Shown: in pieces, positions 16,440-25,561 of the stretch
Numbering within the stretch: the first letter of the stretch is position 1
Layout: each line of letters begins with the position of its first letter
Assembly (NCBI GenBank): GCA_949289345.1
Contig: CASENS010000087.1
Span: 1-64,000 of the forward strand
Origin: an uncultured Bacteroides sp.
GTDB taxonomy: Bacteria > Bacteroidota > Bacteroidia > Bacteroidales > Bacteroidaceae
Direction of reading: 5' to 3'
DNA: 64,000 nucleotides
Position numbers and translations under genes: made by a program
Notes under the pieces: model-generated
What the model saw: only the letters and a program-made list of their open reading frames with translations
Databases searched by the model: none
Told to the model about the DNA's origin: nothing

Positions 16440-16822
16440 AAAAGTCGCAAGAAATATTCCAAGTTTCCGTTATACTGTTTGTCTACCGGCTTATGAGGCA
16501 AAAGATGAAGCGGGTTAAACTATCATATTTTTCATCTTTCACCTTTGCTACAGCGTTTAATCCTTAGAATTTCACCATAATAACAAGACATTCAACTGTT
16601 TGCGGAGAAAGATAGTCGGGCCGTTTACAGACCGGGATGTCAAACCTCCGTACCTTTACGTTTCCGTGTTCCAATTCACGCTGCGGACTTGTAAACAAAA
16701 AAACATACGGACTTTTACCTCAAACCATACAATCTTTTGAAGCAAAACTAACTATCTTTTGAGGCAAAACTAACTATGATTTCGACAGGTTCATACGGTG
16801 CCTGGAAACAACGTACACCCGC
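16440..16822. other. Intergenic stretch without a gene
   Basis: No supported coding region is found on either strand. The short open frames here lack homology-like features. The only structure I see is the duplicated 22-mer at 16732-16775. Confidence 0.5.
16732..16775. repeat. Tandem 22-bp repeat, two units
   Basis: Two adjacent 22-base units (16732-16753 and 16754-16775) differ at one base. They begin ATCTTTTGA and end AAAACTAACT. The function is unknown. Confidence 0.7.
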
Positions 16823-16828
16823 AAAAAA

Positions 16829-16867
16829 GCCCTGCTTCCCTCCCCGAAAGAGGAGAAAAAACAGGGC
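16829..16867 (-). terminator. Terminator of korAB
   Basis: GCCCTG pairs with CAGGGC and the inner bases pair further. On the minus strand the stem is followed by six T (A run 16823-16828). Confidence 0.75.
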
Positions 16868-16890
16868 AAAACTATCGGCTACAGAGAGGG

Positions 16891-17904
16891 TTACTTCACT
16901 TCCCACGTATCGTTGGTCATCAGCAGTTCCTCGAAGTTGTGGTACTTCTTCTGCGCGCTGACTTCCTCTATCTGGGCATGTACGGCCTCGTCATAGGTGG
17001 GCGCTTCCACGTCGCGGATGACGCCGAGAGCTACGGGGAAGTCCGGTCCTTCCATCAGAGCGAGCTTCAGTTGCAGGGTGTTGTCCTGGCAGTGGGCGTC
17101 ATGGATGAGGATGTCTTTCTCCGTGATGCCATTCTCGCCCAGCTTCACCACTTTCAGGCCGAAACCTTCCTGCATCAGACCGTATTCCTTATTCTCGCCG
17201 AAGAGCATAGGCTTGCCGTGCTCCAGGTAGATAGCGTTGCGGGCACGGTCTTCCTTCTTATAGACAGAGGCATGCGTGCCGTCGTTGAAGATAACACAGT
17301 TCTGCAATATCTCGCACACGGCGGCGCCTTTGTGGCGGTAGGCAGCTTTCAGAATCTCCACCGTACCGGCGGCATCGGTAGCCACGGCGCGGGCAAAGAA
17401 ACGTCCGCGGGCGCCGAAACAAAGCTCTGCAGGATGGAAGGGGTCTTCCACTGTACCGTAGGGTGATGACTTGCTGACGAAACCGCGCGGCGAAGTAGGT
17501 GAATACTGCCCTTTGGTCAGACCGTAGATACGGTTATTGAGCAATATCATATTGATGTCGATGTTGCGGCGTACGGCATGGATAAAATGGTTGCCACCAA
17601 TAGCCAATCCGTCACCATCACCCGATATTTGCCAGACAGCCAGATTGGGATTGACCACCTTAGCGCCGGTAGAGATAGCCGCCGCACGGCCATGTATAGT
17701 CTGCATGGCATAGGTGTTCATGTAATAAGGCAATCGGCTGGAGCATCCGATACCGGATATGACAGCCGTCTGCCAGGGAGCCACGCCTATTTCAGCCATC
17801 GCCTTGTGCAGGGAGGCCAAGAAGAAATGGTCACCGCAGCCCGGACACCAGCGAGGTTGTCCTTTCTTGAAATCTTGTGCTGTATATGTAGTGTTTTCGC
17901 TCAT
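16891..17904 (-). CDS. korB: 2-oxoglutarate:ferredoxin oxidoreductase, beta subunit
   Basis: The 337-aa subunit binds thiamine diphosphate. WCPGCGDHF near residue 20 supplies the conserved cysteines. SGIGCSSRLPYYMNTY and IHGRAAAISTGAK are typical of the KorB family, and SGDGDGLAIGGNHFIHA followed by NMILLNNRIYG is the thiamine-diphosphate motif (GDG to NN). With KorA it converts 2-oxoglutarate and CoA to succinyl-CoA and CO2 with reduction of ferredoxin, or runs in the reverse direction in anaerobes. It begins 14 bases after korA and ends at a terminator, so the pair is a simple operon. Confidence 0.95.
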   Translation of the reverse strand: MSENTTYTAQDFKKGQPRWCPGCGDHFFLASLHKAMAEIGVAPWQTAVISGIGCSSRLPYYMNTYAMQTIHGRAAAISTGAKVVNPNLAVWQISGDGDGLAIGGNHFIHAVRRNIDINMILLNNRIYGLTKGQYSPTSPRGFVSKSSPYGTVEDPFHPAELCFGARGRFFARAVATDAAGTVEILKAAYRHKGAAVCEILQNCVIFNDGTHASVYKKEDRARNAIYLEHGKPMLFGENKEYGLMQEGFGLKVVKLGENGITEKDILIHDAHCQDNTLQLKLALMEGPDFPVALGVIRDVEAPTYDEAVHAQIEEVSAQKKYHNFEELLMTNDTWEVK

Positions 17905-17918
17905 GATGTATCCTCCTT

Positions 17919-19769
17919 TTATTGGTTGATGATTTCGGTGAATGCTTTTACCAGTTCGCTGATAACGAACGGCTGGCCTTTGACTTCGTTGTACTGGTAG
18001 GGCGTGAAGTTGTCTACCTTCATGCGCAGATAGGCTGCAAACTGTCCAAGGTTCTGCTCGGCTACGACCACCTTTTTATAACGCTTCAGTACGTAGGGCG
18101 TGTTCTTGGGTAGCGGATTCAAGTAGCTGAAGTGAGCCAAGGCCACTTTCTGTCCTTGCTGTATCATCGTAGTCATGGCTGAGTGCAAGTGACCGTACGT
18201 ACCTCCGAAGCCTACGATAAGCAGGTCCGCATCGTTCACATGTCCTTCTACCTGTACATCGGGCACAGGTATTCTGGCCACCTTCTCGGCACGCAAGCGG
18301 CACATAAGGTTGTGGTTCTCCGGATCGGTAGAGATAGCGCCCGTCCAGCTATCCTTCTCCAGCCCGCCCAAAATGTGCGTGAAGCCTTCTTGCCCGGGGA
18401 TAGCCCAGTAGCGCACACCGGTCTCGCCGTTACGCAGGTAGGGGGCATAGTGTCCCTTCATGGCCTCAGTAACGTAGGGAGGTTTGATGGCAGGATACTC
18501 TGCCAGTTTAGGCAAACGCCAAGCGCCCGAACCGTTGGCCACGTAACCATCGGTGAGCAGTACCACCGGAGTCATGTGCTCCAAAGCAATCTTGCTGGCC
18601 ATGTAAGCGGCATCGAAGCAATTGGTGGGTGAGGTAGCGGCAATCACCGGCATAGGGCTTTCGCCGTTACGTCCGAAAAGTGCCTGCAAAAGGTCAGTCT
18701 GTTCCGACTTAGTAGGCAAGCCCGTAGAAGGTCCACCGCGTTGCACATCGAGCACCACCAGCGGGAGTTCGGTAATGACAGCCAGGTTCATGGCTTCCGA
18801 CTTCAGACAGACACCGGGACCGGAAGTGGACGTAACCGCTAATGCTCCGGCAAACGAAGCGCCAATTGCAGTGGCACAACCGGAGATTTCGTCTTCGCAC
18901 TGCACGGTCATGACGCCCAGAGACTTGTGCTTGGACAACTCGTGCAGCACATCAGTAGCGGGAGTAATCGGGTAAGAGCCGAGGAAAAGTTTCAATCCTG
19001 CCTTCTCGGCAGCAGCTATGAAGCCATATGCCGTAGCCTTGTTGCCCGTGATATCCATATAGCGTCCGGGCACTTTCTCCTTGCTCTCAATGCGGCACGT
19101 AGCGTGGGATATGCTGGCATGCGTATTGTGTCCGTAATCCCAGCCGGCATGAATAACACGGATATTGGCTTCAGCCACACCAGGTTTCTTAGCGAACTTC
19201 TCGCGGATGAAGTCTTCAGCAATCTTCAGGTCGCGGTCGAACAGCCAGCACACCAAGCCTACAGCAAACATGTTGCGGCATTTCAGCATGGCTTTGTTGT
19301 CCATGCCCGTATCGGCCAGGCAGTCTTTCACCATCGTAGTGATGGAAGCGGCTATTACTTCCTGCTTGATTCCCATTTCCTCAATGGGGTTGTCCGTGTG
19401 GAAAGCAGCCTTCTCCAAGTCAGATTTCTGGAAAGCGTCCGTATCAATAATAATAGTGCCGTTCGGCTTTACAAACTTGTATTGTGTTTTCAAGGCCGCA
19501 GCGTTCATAGCCACCAACACATCGCACAGGTCACCTGGCGTATAGACTTTCTTTGCGCCAACATGCACCTGAAATCCTGACACACCCGTCAACGAGCCTT
19601 GCGGAGCACGGATATCGGCCGGATAATCGGGAAATGTGCTGATGTCGTTACCCACCGTGGCCGAAACTGTAGAAAAGATGTTACCGGCCAATTGCATACC
19701 ATCGCCGGAATCGCCCGAGAAACGAACAACCGCTTCCTCCAGGTCTTTTACCATCATGTCGTTTGCCAT
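17919..19769 (-). CDS. korA: 2-oxoglutarate:ferredoxin oxidoreductase, alpha subunit
   Basis: The 616-aa chain fuses the gamma-type domain (residues about 10-195, VRFSGDSGDGMQLAGN and PDYPADIRAPQG) to the alpha domain (about 215-615, with GSYPITPATDVLHEL, TSGPGVCLKSEAMNLA, DVQRGGPSTGLPTKSEQTDL and YLNPLPKNTPYVLKRYKKV). This is the usual Bacteroidetes KorA architecture, and no ferredoxin domain is attached, so electrons go to separate ferredoxin. It lies upstream of korB with 14 bases between. It is central in anaerobic 2-oxoglutarate/succinyl-CoA metabolism. Confidence 0.95.
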   Translation of the reverse strand: MANDMMVKDLEEAVVRFSGDSGDGMQLAGNIFSTVSATVGNDISTFPDYPADIRAPQGSLTGVSGFQVHVGAKKVYTPGDLCDVLVAMNAAALKTQYKFVKPNGTIIIDTDAFQKSDLEKAAFHTDNPIEEMGIKQEVIAASITTMVKDCLADTGMDNKAMLKCRNMFAVGLVCWLFDRDLKIAEDFIREKFAKKPGVAEANIRVIHAGWDYGHNTHASISHATCRIESKEKVPGRYMDITGNKATAYGFIAAAEKAGLKLFLGSYPITPATDVLHELSKHKSLGVMTVQCEDEISGCATAIGASFAGALAVTSTSGPGVCLKSEAMNLAVITELPLVVLDVQRGGPSTGLPTKSEQTDLLQALFGRNGESPMPVIAATSPTNCFDAAYMASKIALEHMTPVVLLTDGYVANGSGAWRLPKLAEYPAIKPPYVTEAMKGHYAPYLRNGETGVRYWAIPGQEGFTHILGGLEKDSWTGAISTDPENHNLMCRLRAEKVARIPVPDVQVEGHVNDADLLIVGFGGTYGHLHSAMTTMIQQGQKVALAHFSYLNPLPKNTPYVLKRYKKVVVAEQNLGQFAAYLRMKVDNFTPYQYNEVKGQPFVISELVKAFTEIINQ

Positions 19770-19873
19770 AACTTACGATTTTCTATTGATTAATTGTTCC
19801 TATTATTGTCATGTCTTTCACAGATTAAGGCCTACAAATGTCGTAAAGTTAATCGGATTAACAAAACTTTTTC

Positions 19874-19903
19874 TTGAAAATCGGCAAAATATGTGTATAT
19901 TTG
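19874..19903 (+). promoter_or_regulatory. Consensus Bacteroides promoter of tRNA-Arg
   Basis: TTG (19874-19876), 19 bases, then TATATTTG (19896-19903): both elements and spacing are ideal. Transcription would start near 19910. Confidence 0.75.
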
Positions 19904-19943
19904 CAGCCAAAATAAAGGGAGATACCTATTCCCCCTATTTCAA

Positions 19944-20018
19944 GGCCTTGTAGTTCAACGGATAGAATAGAAGTTTCCTAAACTTTAGATAGGGGTTCGA
20001 TTCCCCTCGGGGCTACCA
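19944..20018 (+). tRNA. tRNA-Arg (CCT)
   Basis: The cloverleaf has acceptor GGCCTTG/CGGGGCT (with G-T pairs), a D-arm GTTC/GAAT, the anticodon stem GAAGT/ACTTT holding loop TTCCTAA (anticodon CCT), a T-arm AGGGG/CCCCT around TTCGATT, discriminator A and an encoded CCA. A consensus promoter lies 41 bases upstream. It reads AGG codons. Confidence 0.93.
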
Positions 20019-20022
20019 CAAA

Positions 20023-20069
20023 ACAATAGCGACTGCAACTATCAGGTTCATAGTGACAGCCGCTATTGT
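20023..20069 (+). terminator. Hairpin after tRNA-Arg
   Basis: ACAATAGCG pairs with CGCTATTGT, and an inner CTAT/ATAG can also pair. No T run follows, so termination is possible but weak. Confidence 0.4.
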
Positions 20070-20268
20070 CGCATATAAATTTAAGGTCAATCCTAAGACA
20101 CGGTTGCAAGTCCATTGATTGATATAGCCATAAACTTGTGCCAGCGGATTTCCAAGTATCTCTGGTTGCCTGCCGAAATATTATTGAATACTTTGCCATT
20201 TATCCAACGATACTTTATTATTTATCCTTGGATACTTTTGCGACAAAGGTTGAGGCTTACGCGCAAAC

Positions 20269-20496
20269 AAAAAGGACACATCGCTTTGACATATCCTCTT
20301 TTATATCCAATTAATGCCAGAGTACAAATCCACAATCAAATGTTCCTTAATATTCTCAGGGATGTCAGTTCTTTCAGGTACATGCGACAACTTACCAACT
20401 GACGGACAACGGCACGCGTCGGAGCAATTCCCAAACGGGAAACGACATTATCAAGACAACGTTCCAACAACTACAGCAGAATCTCACCAGTTATTT
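20269..20496 (-). pseudogene. Decayed second copy of rpsD joined to a ribosomal-operon terminator copy
   Basis: Bases 20319-20399 match the 3' end of the intact rpsD (36696-36776) with about 4 differences in 81 and no gaps. Bases 20390-20496 match an internal part (36951-37057) with about 19 differences in 104. The missing 184 bases lie between two copies of ACTTACCAAC in the intact gene, so the deletion occurred between these repeats, and as 184 is not a multiple of three it shifts the frame. Just upstream, 20269-20306 resembles the terminator after rplQ (about 35124-35163). Thus a piece of the alpha operon lacking rplQ and rpoA lies here in decay. Confidence 0.85.
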
Positions 20497-20780
20497 TGAG
20501 AGCAGAAGCCTAAAGAATGTTAATTAAGTCCTAGAAATCTAATATCCGTGTGTATAATGAATAGAGAACCTTAAAAACATGTTTAACTAAAATGTAATCT
20601 TATGAAAGCAGAGACCTGAATATTTTTGTAACATAGAGGCAGCTATAGAAGCCACCCCTATGCGAGTTGCGACATTCCCCGAATCTCCATTCGTTTCGAC
20701 CCGCTTGCAGGTTCTGGGACATGCCTGATTCGACTCTTGTTTCTAATAATTTATCTTAATTACTAAAAACGCACAAAGTT
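20497..20780. other. Leader region of the SusC operon
   Basis: No gene is seen. TATTTTTG at 20621-20628 fits the plus-strand -7 consensus, giving a leader of about 145 nt before the SusC ATG. The leader contains a short inverted repeat (CATAGAGG with CCCCTATG). Nothing closer to a known regulatory element is recognised. Confidence 0.45.
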
Positions 20781-23700
20781 ATGAATTATCTTTCTAAGCT
20801 AAGGAAGAAAAGTAAAAATGTAAACTCATTTTTAGTTTTTTTGCTATTCGTATGTATGTCAGCCATGCCTATATGGGTTCAGGCTCAGCAGAATGAAAAC
20901 GTCACATTGAATGTAAGGGATGAAAAAGTGGAGATTGTTTTGCAGGAAATAAACAAACAGACCAACTTAAAGTTCTTTTACGACCAAGAATTGGTAGACC
21001 GTGCCCCCCGTGTAACCATTCAGGCGAACAATACTCCTCTAAACTCTGTTTTGGACGAGATTTCAGCTCAATCACAATTAAGTTTCAATAGGGATAATAA
21101 TACGATTACAATAGGAAAATCAGCCAATAAGGACAAGCAGCCAAAAATAAAAACGATCAGAGGTACAGTGTCTGATTCTAACGGATTTTCAATCATTGGT
21201 GCCAATATATTAGTTAAAGGGACCTCAAACGGTGTCATTACCGATGTGAACGGAAACTATGTATTGCCCAATGTACCTGAAGATGCAACTATACAGATTT
21301 CTTATATAGGCTATCAGACTGTGGAGTTTGCAGCCAATGATTCACAACTAGCCAATGTAACATTGACTGAAGATACTGAAATATTAGATGAAGTAGTAGT
21401 AGTCGGTTATGGAGTGCAGTCGCAAAAGCTTGTTACGACGTCAATTAGCAAAGTAAAAATGGACGACATAGAGCAAGGTAATGATTTTAACCCTATCAAG
21501 ATGTTACAGGGACGTGTCTCCGGCGTAAATGTTTCCAATGCTTCCGGACAACCCGGCGAAGCACCGAATGTAACGGTTCGTGGTATAGGGTCTATCAGTG
21601 GCGGCAGTTCTCCTTTATATGTAGTAGACGGAATACCCAGTGAAAAATATCCGAATATAAATCCCAATGACATTGAGAGTATGGAAGTATTGAAGGATGC
21701 TTCGGCTGCGGCTATTTATGGCTCACGCGCAAATTCCGGTGTTGTTATCATCACGACAAAATCGGGGAAAAGCGGAAAAACGAATATTGATTTCGCGGCC
21801 AGATATGGCTTTATGAAAATGGGAAGAGATATTGAAATGGCCAATGCAACAGAATACATGAATACAATGCAAGCGGCAATTGATAACTATAATGTACAGA
21901 TGGGGACAAATTTGTCTCTTTACGTTCCTTCTGTCATACAAGAGACAAACTGGGTTGATGAAATCTCACGTTCCACCGCAATGACGGCCACCGGATCGTT
22001 AAGTGTATCAGGCGGTAACGAGAAAACGACTTTCTTTACCTCTATTGCTGCCAATACACAAGAGGGCTATCTAAAGAAAAGCCAATATGACCAATATAAT
22101 TTCCGTGCGAAGTTTTCACATAAAATCAATAAAATCTTTCGTCTGAACATGAACTTAGCAGCCGCGGTAAGCAGTACTGATAAATTGGAGGAAAATAGTA
22201 CAAGCTTAAAGGTGTTAAGAACTGCACGTGAAGAACAGCCCTGGTATTCTCCTTATAATGAAGATGGTACTTACAAGGTCAATGGAACAGAGATATTGCG
22301 ACATAACCCCGTTATGTTGATTAAAGAAGAAGATTGGACTTTAAACAAATACCAATTATCCGGTATATTCAGTGTTGAAGTTACGCCTTTTAAAGGTTTT
22401 AAATACACTCCTACCGTAAGTGTTTATGGAATTCTGGATAATGAGAAAAAGAAATTGTCTGATAAACACGATGCACGTAAAAACAGTAGCGGATGGGGAG
22501 CCTTAACCGAACAACGGGATCAGAGTTTGCGCTACGTGATAGATAACATATTTTCGTATAATAATGAATGGGAACAGCTTACCTATTCTGTCATGTTAGG
22601 TCATTCTTTTGAGAAATATACATATAGCCAGTTTGGAGCCATGAGCGATAATTATGCCAATGGGGCTTATCCGTCATCCAGCTTTGATTTGATTAATGTC
22701 GGACCGAATATCTATCCGGCTGATATTGATTATACGTCTTATGCGTTGGAATCCTATTTTGGCAGAATTGCATTAAACTGGGACAACCGTTATATTCTGA
22801 ACGCTTCTCTGCGTAGTGACGGTTCCTCCCGTTTTGCCAAAAGTAAAAGGTATGGTTATTTCCCCTCCGCTTCTTTCGCATGGAGAGTTTCCAATGAAAA
22901 GTTCTTCCCCCAAAATAAATATGTTAATGATGCAAAATTGCGACTTAGCTGGGGACAGACGGGAAGTATGGCTGGTGTAAGCAATTATGCTCCGCTTTCA
23001 TTGATTAGTGCCAGCGGAGGCTCGTATAATGGTGCTGCCGGTTTTCAGCTTTCGCAGGACGCAAGAGAGTTGACATGGGAAAAAGCGAGCCAATTCAATG
23101 TAGGTTTAGATGTTGAAATGTTCAATTCCCGCATGAATCTTTCTTTTGACGCTTTTTATCAGAAGACTACAGACTTGTTGTTTAGCAAACCTGTCAATGC
23201 GACAACTGGTTATACTACTCTGCAATCCAATATTGGTTCTTTGGAAAATAAAGGTGTTGAATTGTCTTTAGGCGGCAAGATTTTTGATGGTGACTTTAAA
23301 TGGGAACTGAACGGAAACATTTCATTTGTGAAGAACAAACTATTGTCACTCATTGAGAATACGGACATGTATATTGTTCCGAGCAGTGGAAGTAACTTAT
23401 TGGGAGGCAGTATGCATGCTCTTATTAACGGAGAGCCTATAAGTACTTACTATATGCTTGACATGATTGGAATTTATCAGAGAGACTCCGATGTTCCTGA
23501 AAAATTATATGCCAAAGGGGTAAGAGCCGGTGATGTCCAATATCGTGATGTTAACAATGATGGTGACATATCTGACGCAGACCGAATGAATGTAGGTAAG
23601 GCAACCCCGGATTTTTACGGTGGTATAACTTCGAACTTCTCATACAAAGGCTTTGATCTTTCTTTGTTTGGCCAATTTTCTGTAGGCGGCAAGGTTGTCG

Positions 23701-24194
23701 CGGCATGGAGAGGTATGAATGGAACGGAAGGTACCGACCATTTAGGATTGGCTTTGTCGAACGTAAAAGTTAATGACCGCGGCGAATCGGTTGAACAATT
23801 CTTTAATATTAGTAAGGAAGTCGCCAATGGCTATTGGAGAGGCGAAGGAACCAGCAATACAATTCCTCGTCCTGTCCGTTTAGGCGTGCATACCGGTTAT
23901 AGTTATGATTACAATGTTCAAACATCCACCCGTTATTTGGAAGATGCTTCTTATTTTAAATTAAAGACGGTTACATTAGGGTATACGTTGCCGGAACAGG
24001 TAGCCAAACGTCTTAAACTTAACTCATTGAGGTTATATGCTTCAGTGGACAACCTGTTGACTTTTACCAAATATTCAGGATATGACCCTGAAACCTCTTT
24101 TTCAGGAAGTCCGGGTGATTCCAACTATGGAGTTGATTTTGGATTACAACCCGTCTTAAGAACTTTTATTTTTGGAGTGAATGTTAATTTCTAA
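20781..24194 (+). CDS. SusC/RagA-family TonB-dependent receptor with STN domain
   Basis: The 1137-aa protein has a signal peptide (to about residue 36, QAQQN). An STN (secretin/TonB N-terminal) domain at about 42-112 includes LTFFYDQ-like LKFFYDQELV, and a CarboxypepD_reg-like domain at about 123-200 contains GTVSDSNGFSIIGANILVKGTSNG. The TonB plug starts DEVVVVGYG with MLQGRVSGV and SIYGSRANSGVVIITTK-type motifs, and the rest is a beta-barrel ending in FIFGVNVNF. It imports a large ligand with the SusD partner encoded next. The STN domain is the hallmark of receptors that signal through a FecR anti-sigma to an ECF sigma factor, both encoded at the end of this locus. Confidence 0.95.
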   Translation: MNYLSKLRKKSKNVNSFLVFLLFVCMSAMPIWVQAQQNENVTLNVRDEKVEIVLQEINKQTNLKFFYDQELVDRAPRVTIQANNTPLNSVLDEISAQSQLSFNRDNNTITIGKSANKDKQPKIKTIRGTVSDSNGFSIIGANILVKGTSNGVITDVNGNYVLPNVPEDATIQISYIGYQTVEFAANDSQLANVTLTEDTEILDEVVVVGYGVQSQKLVTTSISKVKMDDIEQGNDFNPIKMLQGRVSGVNVSNASGQPGEAPNVTVRGIGSISGGSSPLYVVDGIPSEKYPNINPNDIESMEVLKDASAAAIYGSRANSGVVIITTKSGKSGKTNIDFAARYGFMKMGRDIEMANATEYMNTMQAAIDNYNVQMGTNLSLYVPSVIQETNWVDEISRSTAMTATGSLSVSGGNEKTTFFTSIAANTQEGYLKKSQYDQYNFRAKFSHKINKIFRLNMNLAAAVSSTDKLEENSTSLKVLRTAREEQPWYSPYNEDGTYKVNGTEILRHNPVMLIKEEDWTLNKYQLSGIFSVEVTPFKGFKYTPTVSVYGILDNEKKKLSDKHDARKNSSGWGALTEQRDQSLRYVIDNIFSYNNEWEQLTYSVMLGHSFEKYTYSQFGAMSDNYANGAYPSSSFDLINVGPNIYPADIDYTSYALESYFGRIALNWDNRYILNASLRSDGSSRFAKSKRYGYFPSASFAWRVSNEKFFPQNKYVNDAKLRLSWGQTGSMAGVSNYAPLSLISASGGSYNGAAGFQLSQDARELTWEKASQFNVGLDVEMFNSRMNLSFDAFYQKTTDLLFSKPVNATTGYTTLQSNIGSLENKGVELSLGGKIFDGDFKWELNGNISFVKNKLLSLIENTDMYIVPSSGSNLLGGSMHALINGEPISTYYMLDMIGIYQRDSDVPEKLYAKGVRAGDVQYRDVNNDGDISDADRMNVGKATPDFYGGITSNFSYKGFDLSLFGQFSVGGKVVAAWRGMNGTEGTDHLGLALSNVKVNDRGESVEQFFNISKEVANGYWRGEGTSNTIPRPVRLGVHTGYSYDYNVQTSTRYLEDASYFKLKTVTLGYTLPEQVAKRLKLNSLRLYASVDNLLTFTKYSGYDPETSFSGSPGDSNYGVDFGLQPVLRTFIFGVNVNF

Positions 24195-24200
24195 TAGAAA

Positions 24201-25544
24201 ATGATTATGAAAAAGTTATCTATCTTTATTATAGGGTTTACCATGTCGCTGGCATTTTCCGGTTGTTCAGGCATGTTGGATGAAATGATACCTAAAGATG
24301 CAATACCCCAAAGCGAACTAAGCGACTCTGACATGGAGAAACTGATTAATGGTGTATATGCAGATATGGAAGAGTTTGTTTTTGATTTTTATATGGACGG
24401 TGATGTAAAAGGCGAAAATTTTAAGGCCGGACCCGGATTTTCATTAAACGACCCTATGCTGATGGCACCTAGTACAAGTGAGGTATTAGACAAATGGCAA
24501 AAGGCATATACGACATTGAAGCAAGTAAATTTCTTAGTTGAAACTTATGAAACTCTTGAAAACAAAGAAACAAGTATTGCCAAGAAAGCCGGAGGTACAG
24601 CATACTATTTTAGAGCATTGATTTATTACAACCTGGTCATACGCTGGGGAGGAGTTCCTATTTTGAAAAAACGGACTTATGACACAGTACCTATTTCACC
24701 GGAAACGGACGTTTGGAACTTTATTACGGAAGATTTGTCAAACGCAGAAGCTTTGCTATCAGATTTTACGGATAAATATTATGTTTCGTTGGCAGCGTGC
24801 AATGCTTTGCAAGCAAGAGTTTTTCTATCATTAGAACGTTATGACGAAGCTATTCAGTATGCAGACAAAGTCATTAATAACGCCAATTTTACATTAAGTA
24901 CAAGTTCTGTGGAATATGCAGACATGTTCATTTACAATTCGAATAGTAAAGAACTGATACTGACCTTGGCCAACAAACGCACATCAAGCTTGCTGCTCTT
25001 TTACCAAAAAATTAATGACATAGATCCCACATGGGATTACTCTCCGGCAGATGATTGCTACGAGAGTCTGTACGCAAATACCTCTGAGAAAGAGGGAGAT
25101 TTGCGAAGACCAGCTGTATTTAATGAAGATAATAGCCGGATATTAAAAATCCCGAATGGTTCTGACGGGCAATTCGTTGTCAATGAACAACCCTCTCAGA
25201 CTCCTATTATAGTAGCTCGTCTTTCTGAGATGTATTTGATTAAAGCCGAAGCATTGGGTAATGTGAGCGGTCTGGGTGTTTTGCGTGATTTCATGTCACA
25301 CCGTTATGAGAAAATCAATCTTCCAACGTCAATGAATGAGACCGATTTTCAAAATCAAATTCTGGATGAACGCCACCGGGAATTCTATGCGGAAGGTCAA
25401 AGATGGTATGATTTGAAACGCACAAACCGTTTGGATTTATTTAAATCTTTAAATGGCCGTGATTATCTGATGTATTTTCCGATACCGCAAACCGAAATCG
25501 ACTTGGCCGGAACGGAAAACTATCCTCAAAACCCTGGTTACTAA
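24201..25544 (+). CDS. SusD/RagB-family ligand-binding lipoprotein
   Basis: The 447-aa lipoprotein (signal to FSGC, Cys-22) is somewhat short for SusD. The mature protein has the helical N-terminal region with MEKLINGVYADMEEF, the TPR-like AYYFRALIYYNLVIRWGGVPIL and the C-terminal EFYAEGQRWYDLKRTNRLD plus PIPQTEIDLAGTENYPQNPGY, which are the diagnostic RagB/SusD features. It sits on the cell surface above the SusC barrel and captures substrate. It starts 6 bases after SusC and precedes the propeller lipoprotein by 17 bases, so co-transcription is expected. Confidence 0.95.
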   Translation: MIMKKLSIFIIGFTMSLAFSGCSGMLDEMIPKDAIPQSELSDSDMEKLINGVYADMEEFVFDFYMDGDVKGENFKAGPGFSLNDPMLMAPSTSEVLDKWQKAYTTLKQVNFLVETYETLENKETSIAKKAGGTAYYFRALIYYNLVIRWGGVPILKKRTYDTVPISPETDVWNFITEDLSNAEALLSDFTDKYYVSLAACNALQARVFLSLERYDEAIQYADKVINNANFTLSTSSVEYADMFIYNSNSKELILTLANKRTSSLLLFYQKINDIDPTWDYSPADDCYESLYANTSEKEGDLRRPAVFNEDNSRILKIPNGSDGQFVVNEQPSQTPIIVARLSEMYLIKAEALGNVSGLGVLRDFMSHRYEKINLPTSMNETDFQNQILDERHREFYAEGQRWYDLKRTNRLDLFKSLNGRDYLMYFPIPQTEIDLAGTENYPQNPGY

Positions 25545-25561
25545 TTTTATAAAGTGAGATT

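Noticed and set aside
20019..20268. Integrase or att remnant beside tRNA-Arg
   Set aside because: The translation of this stretch shows no integrase motif and no duplicated tRNA end was seen.
20115..20499. Two short plus-strand open frames before susC
   Set aside because: They lie antisense to the rpsD remnant and terminator copy; the peptides are by-products of that similarity.
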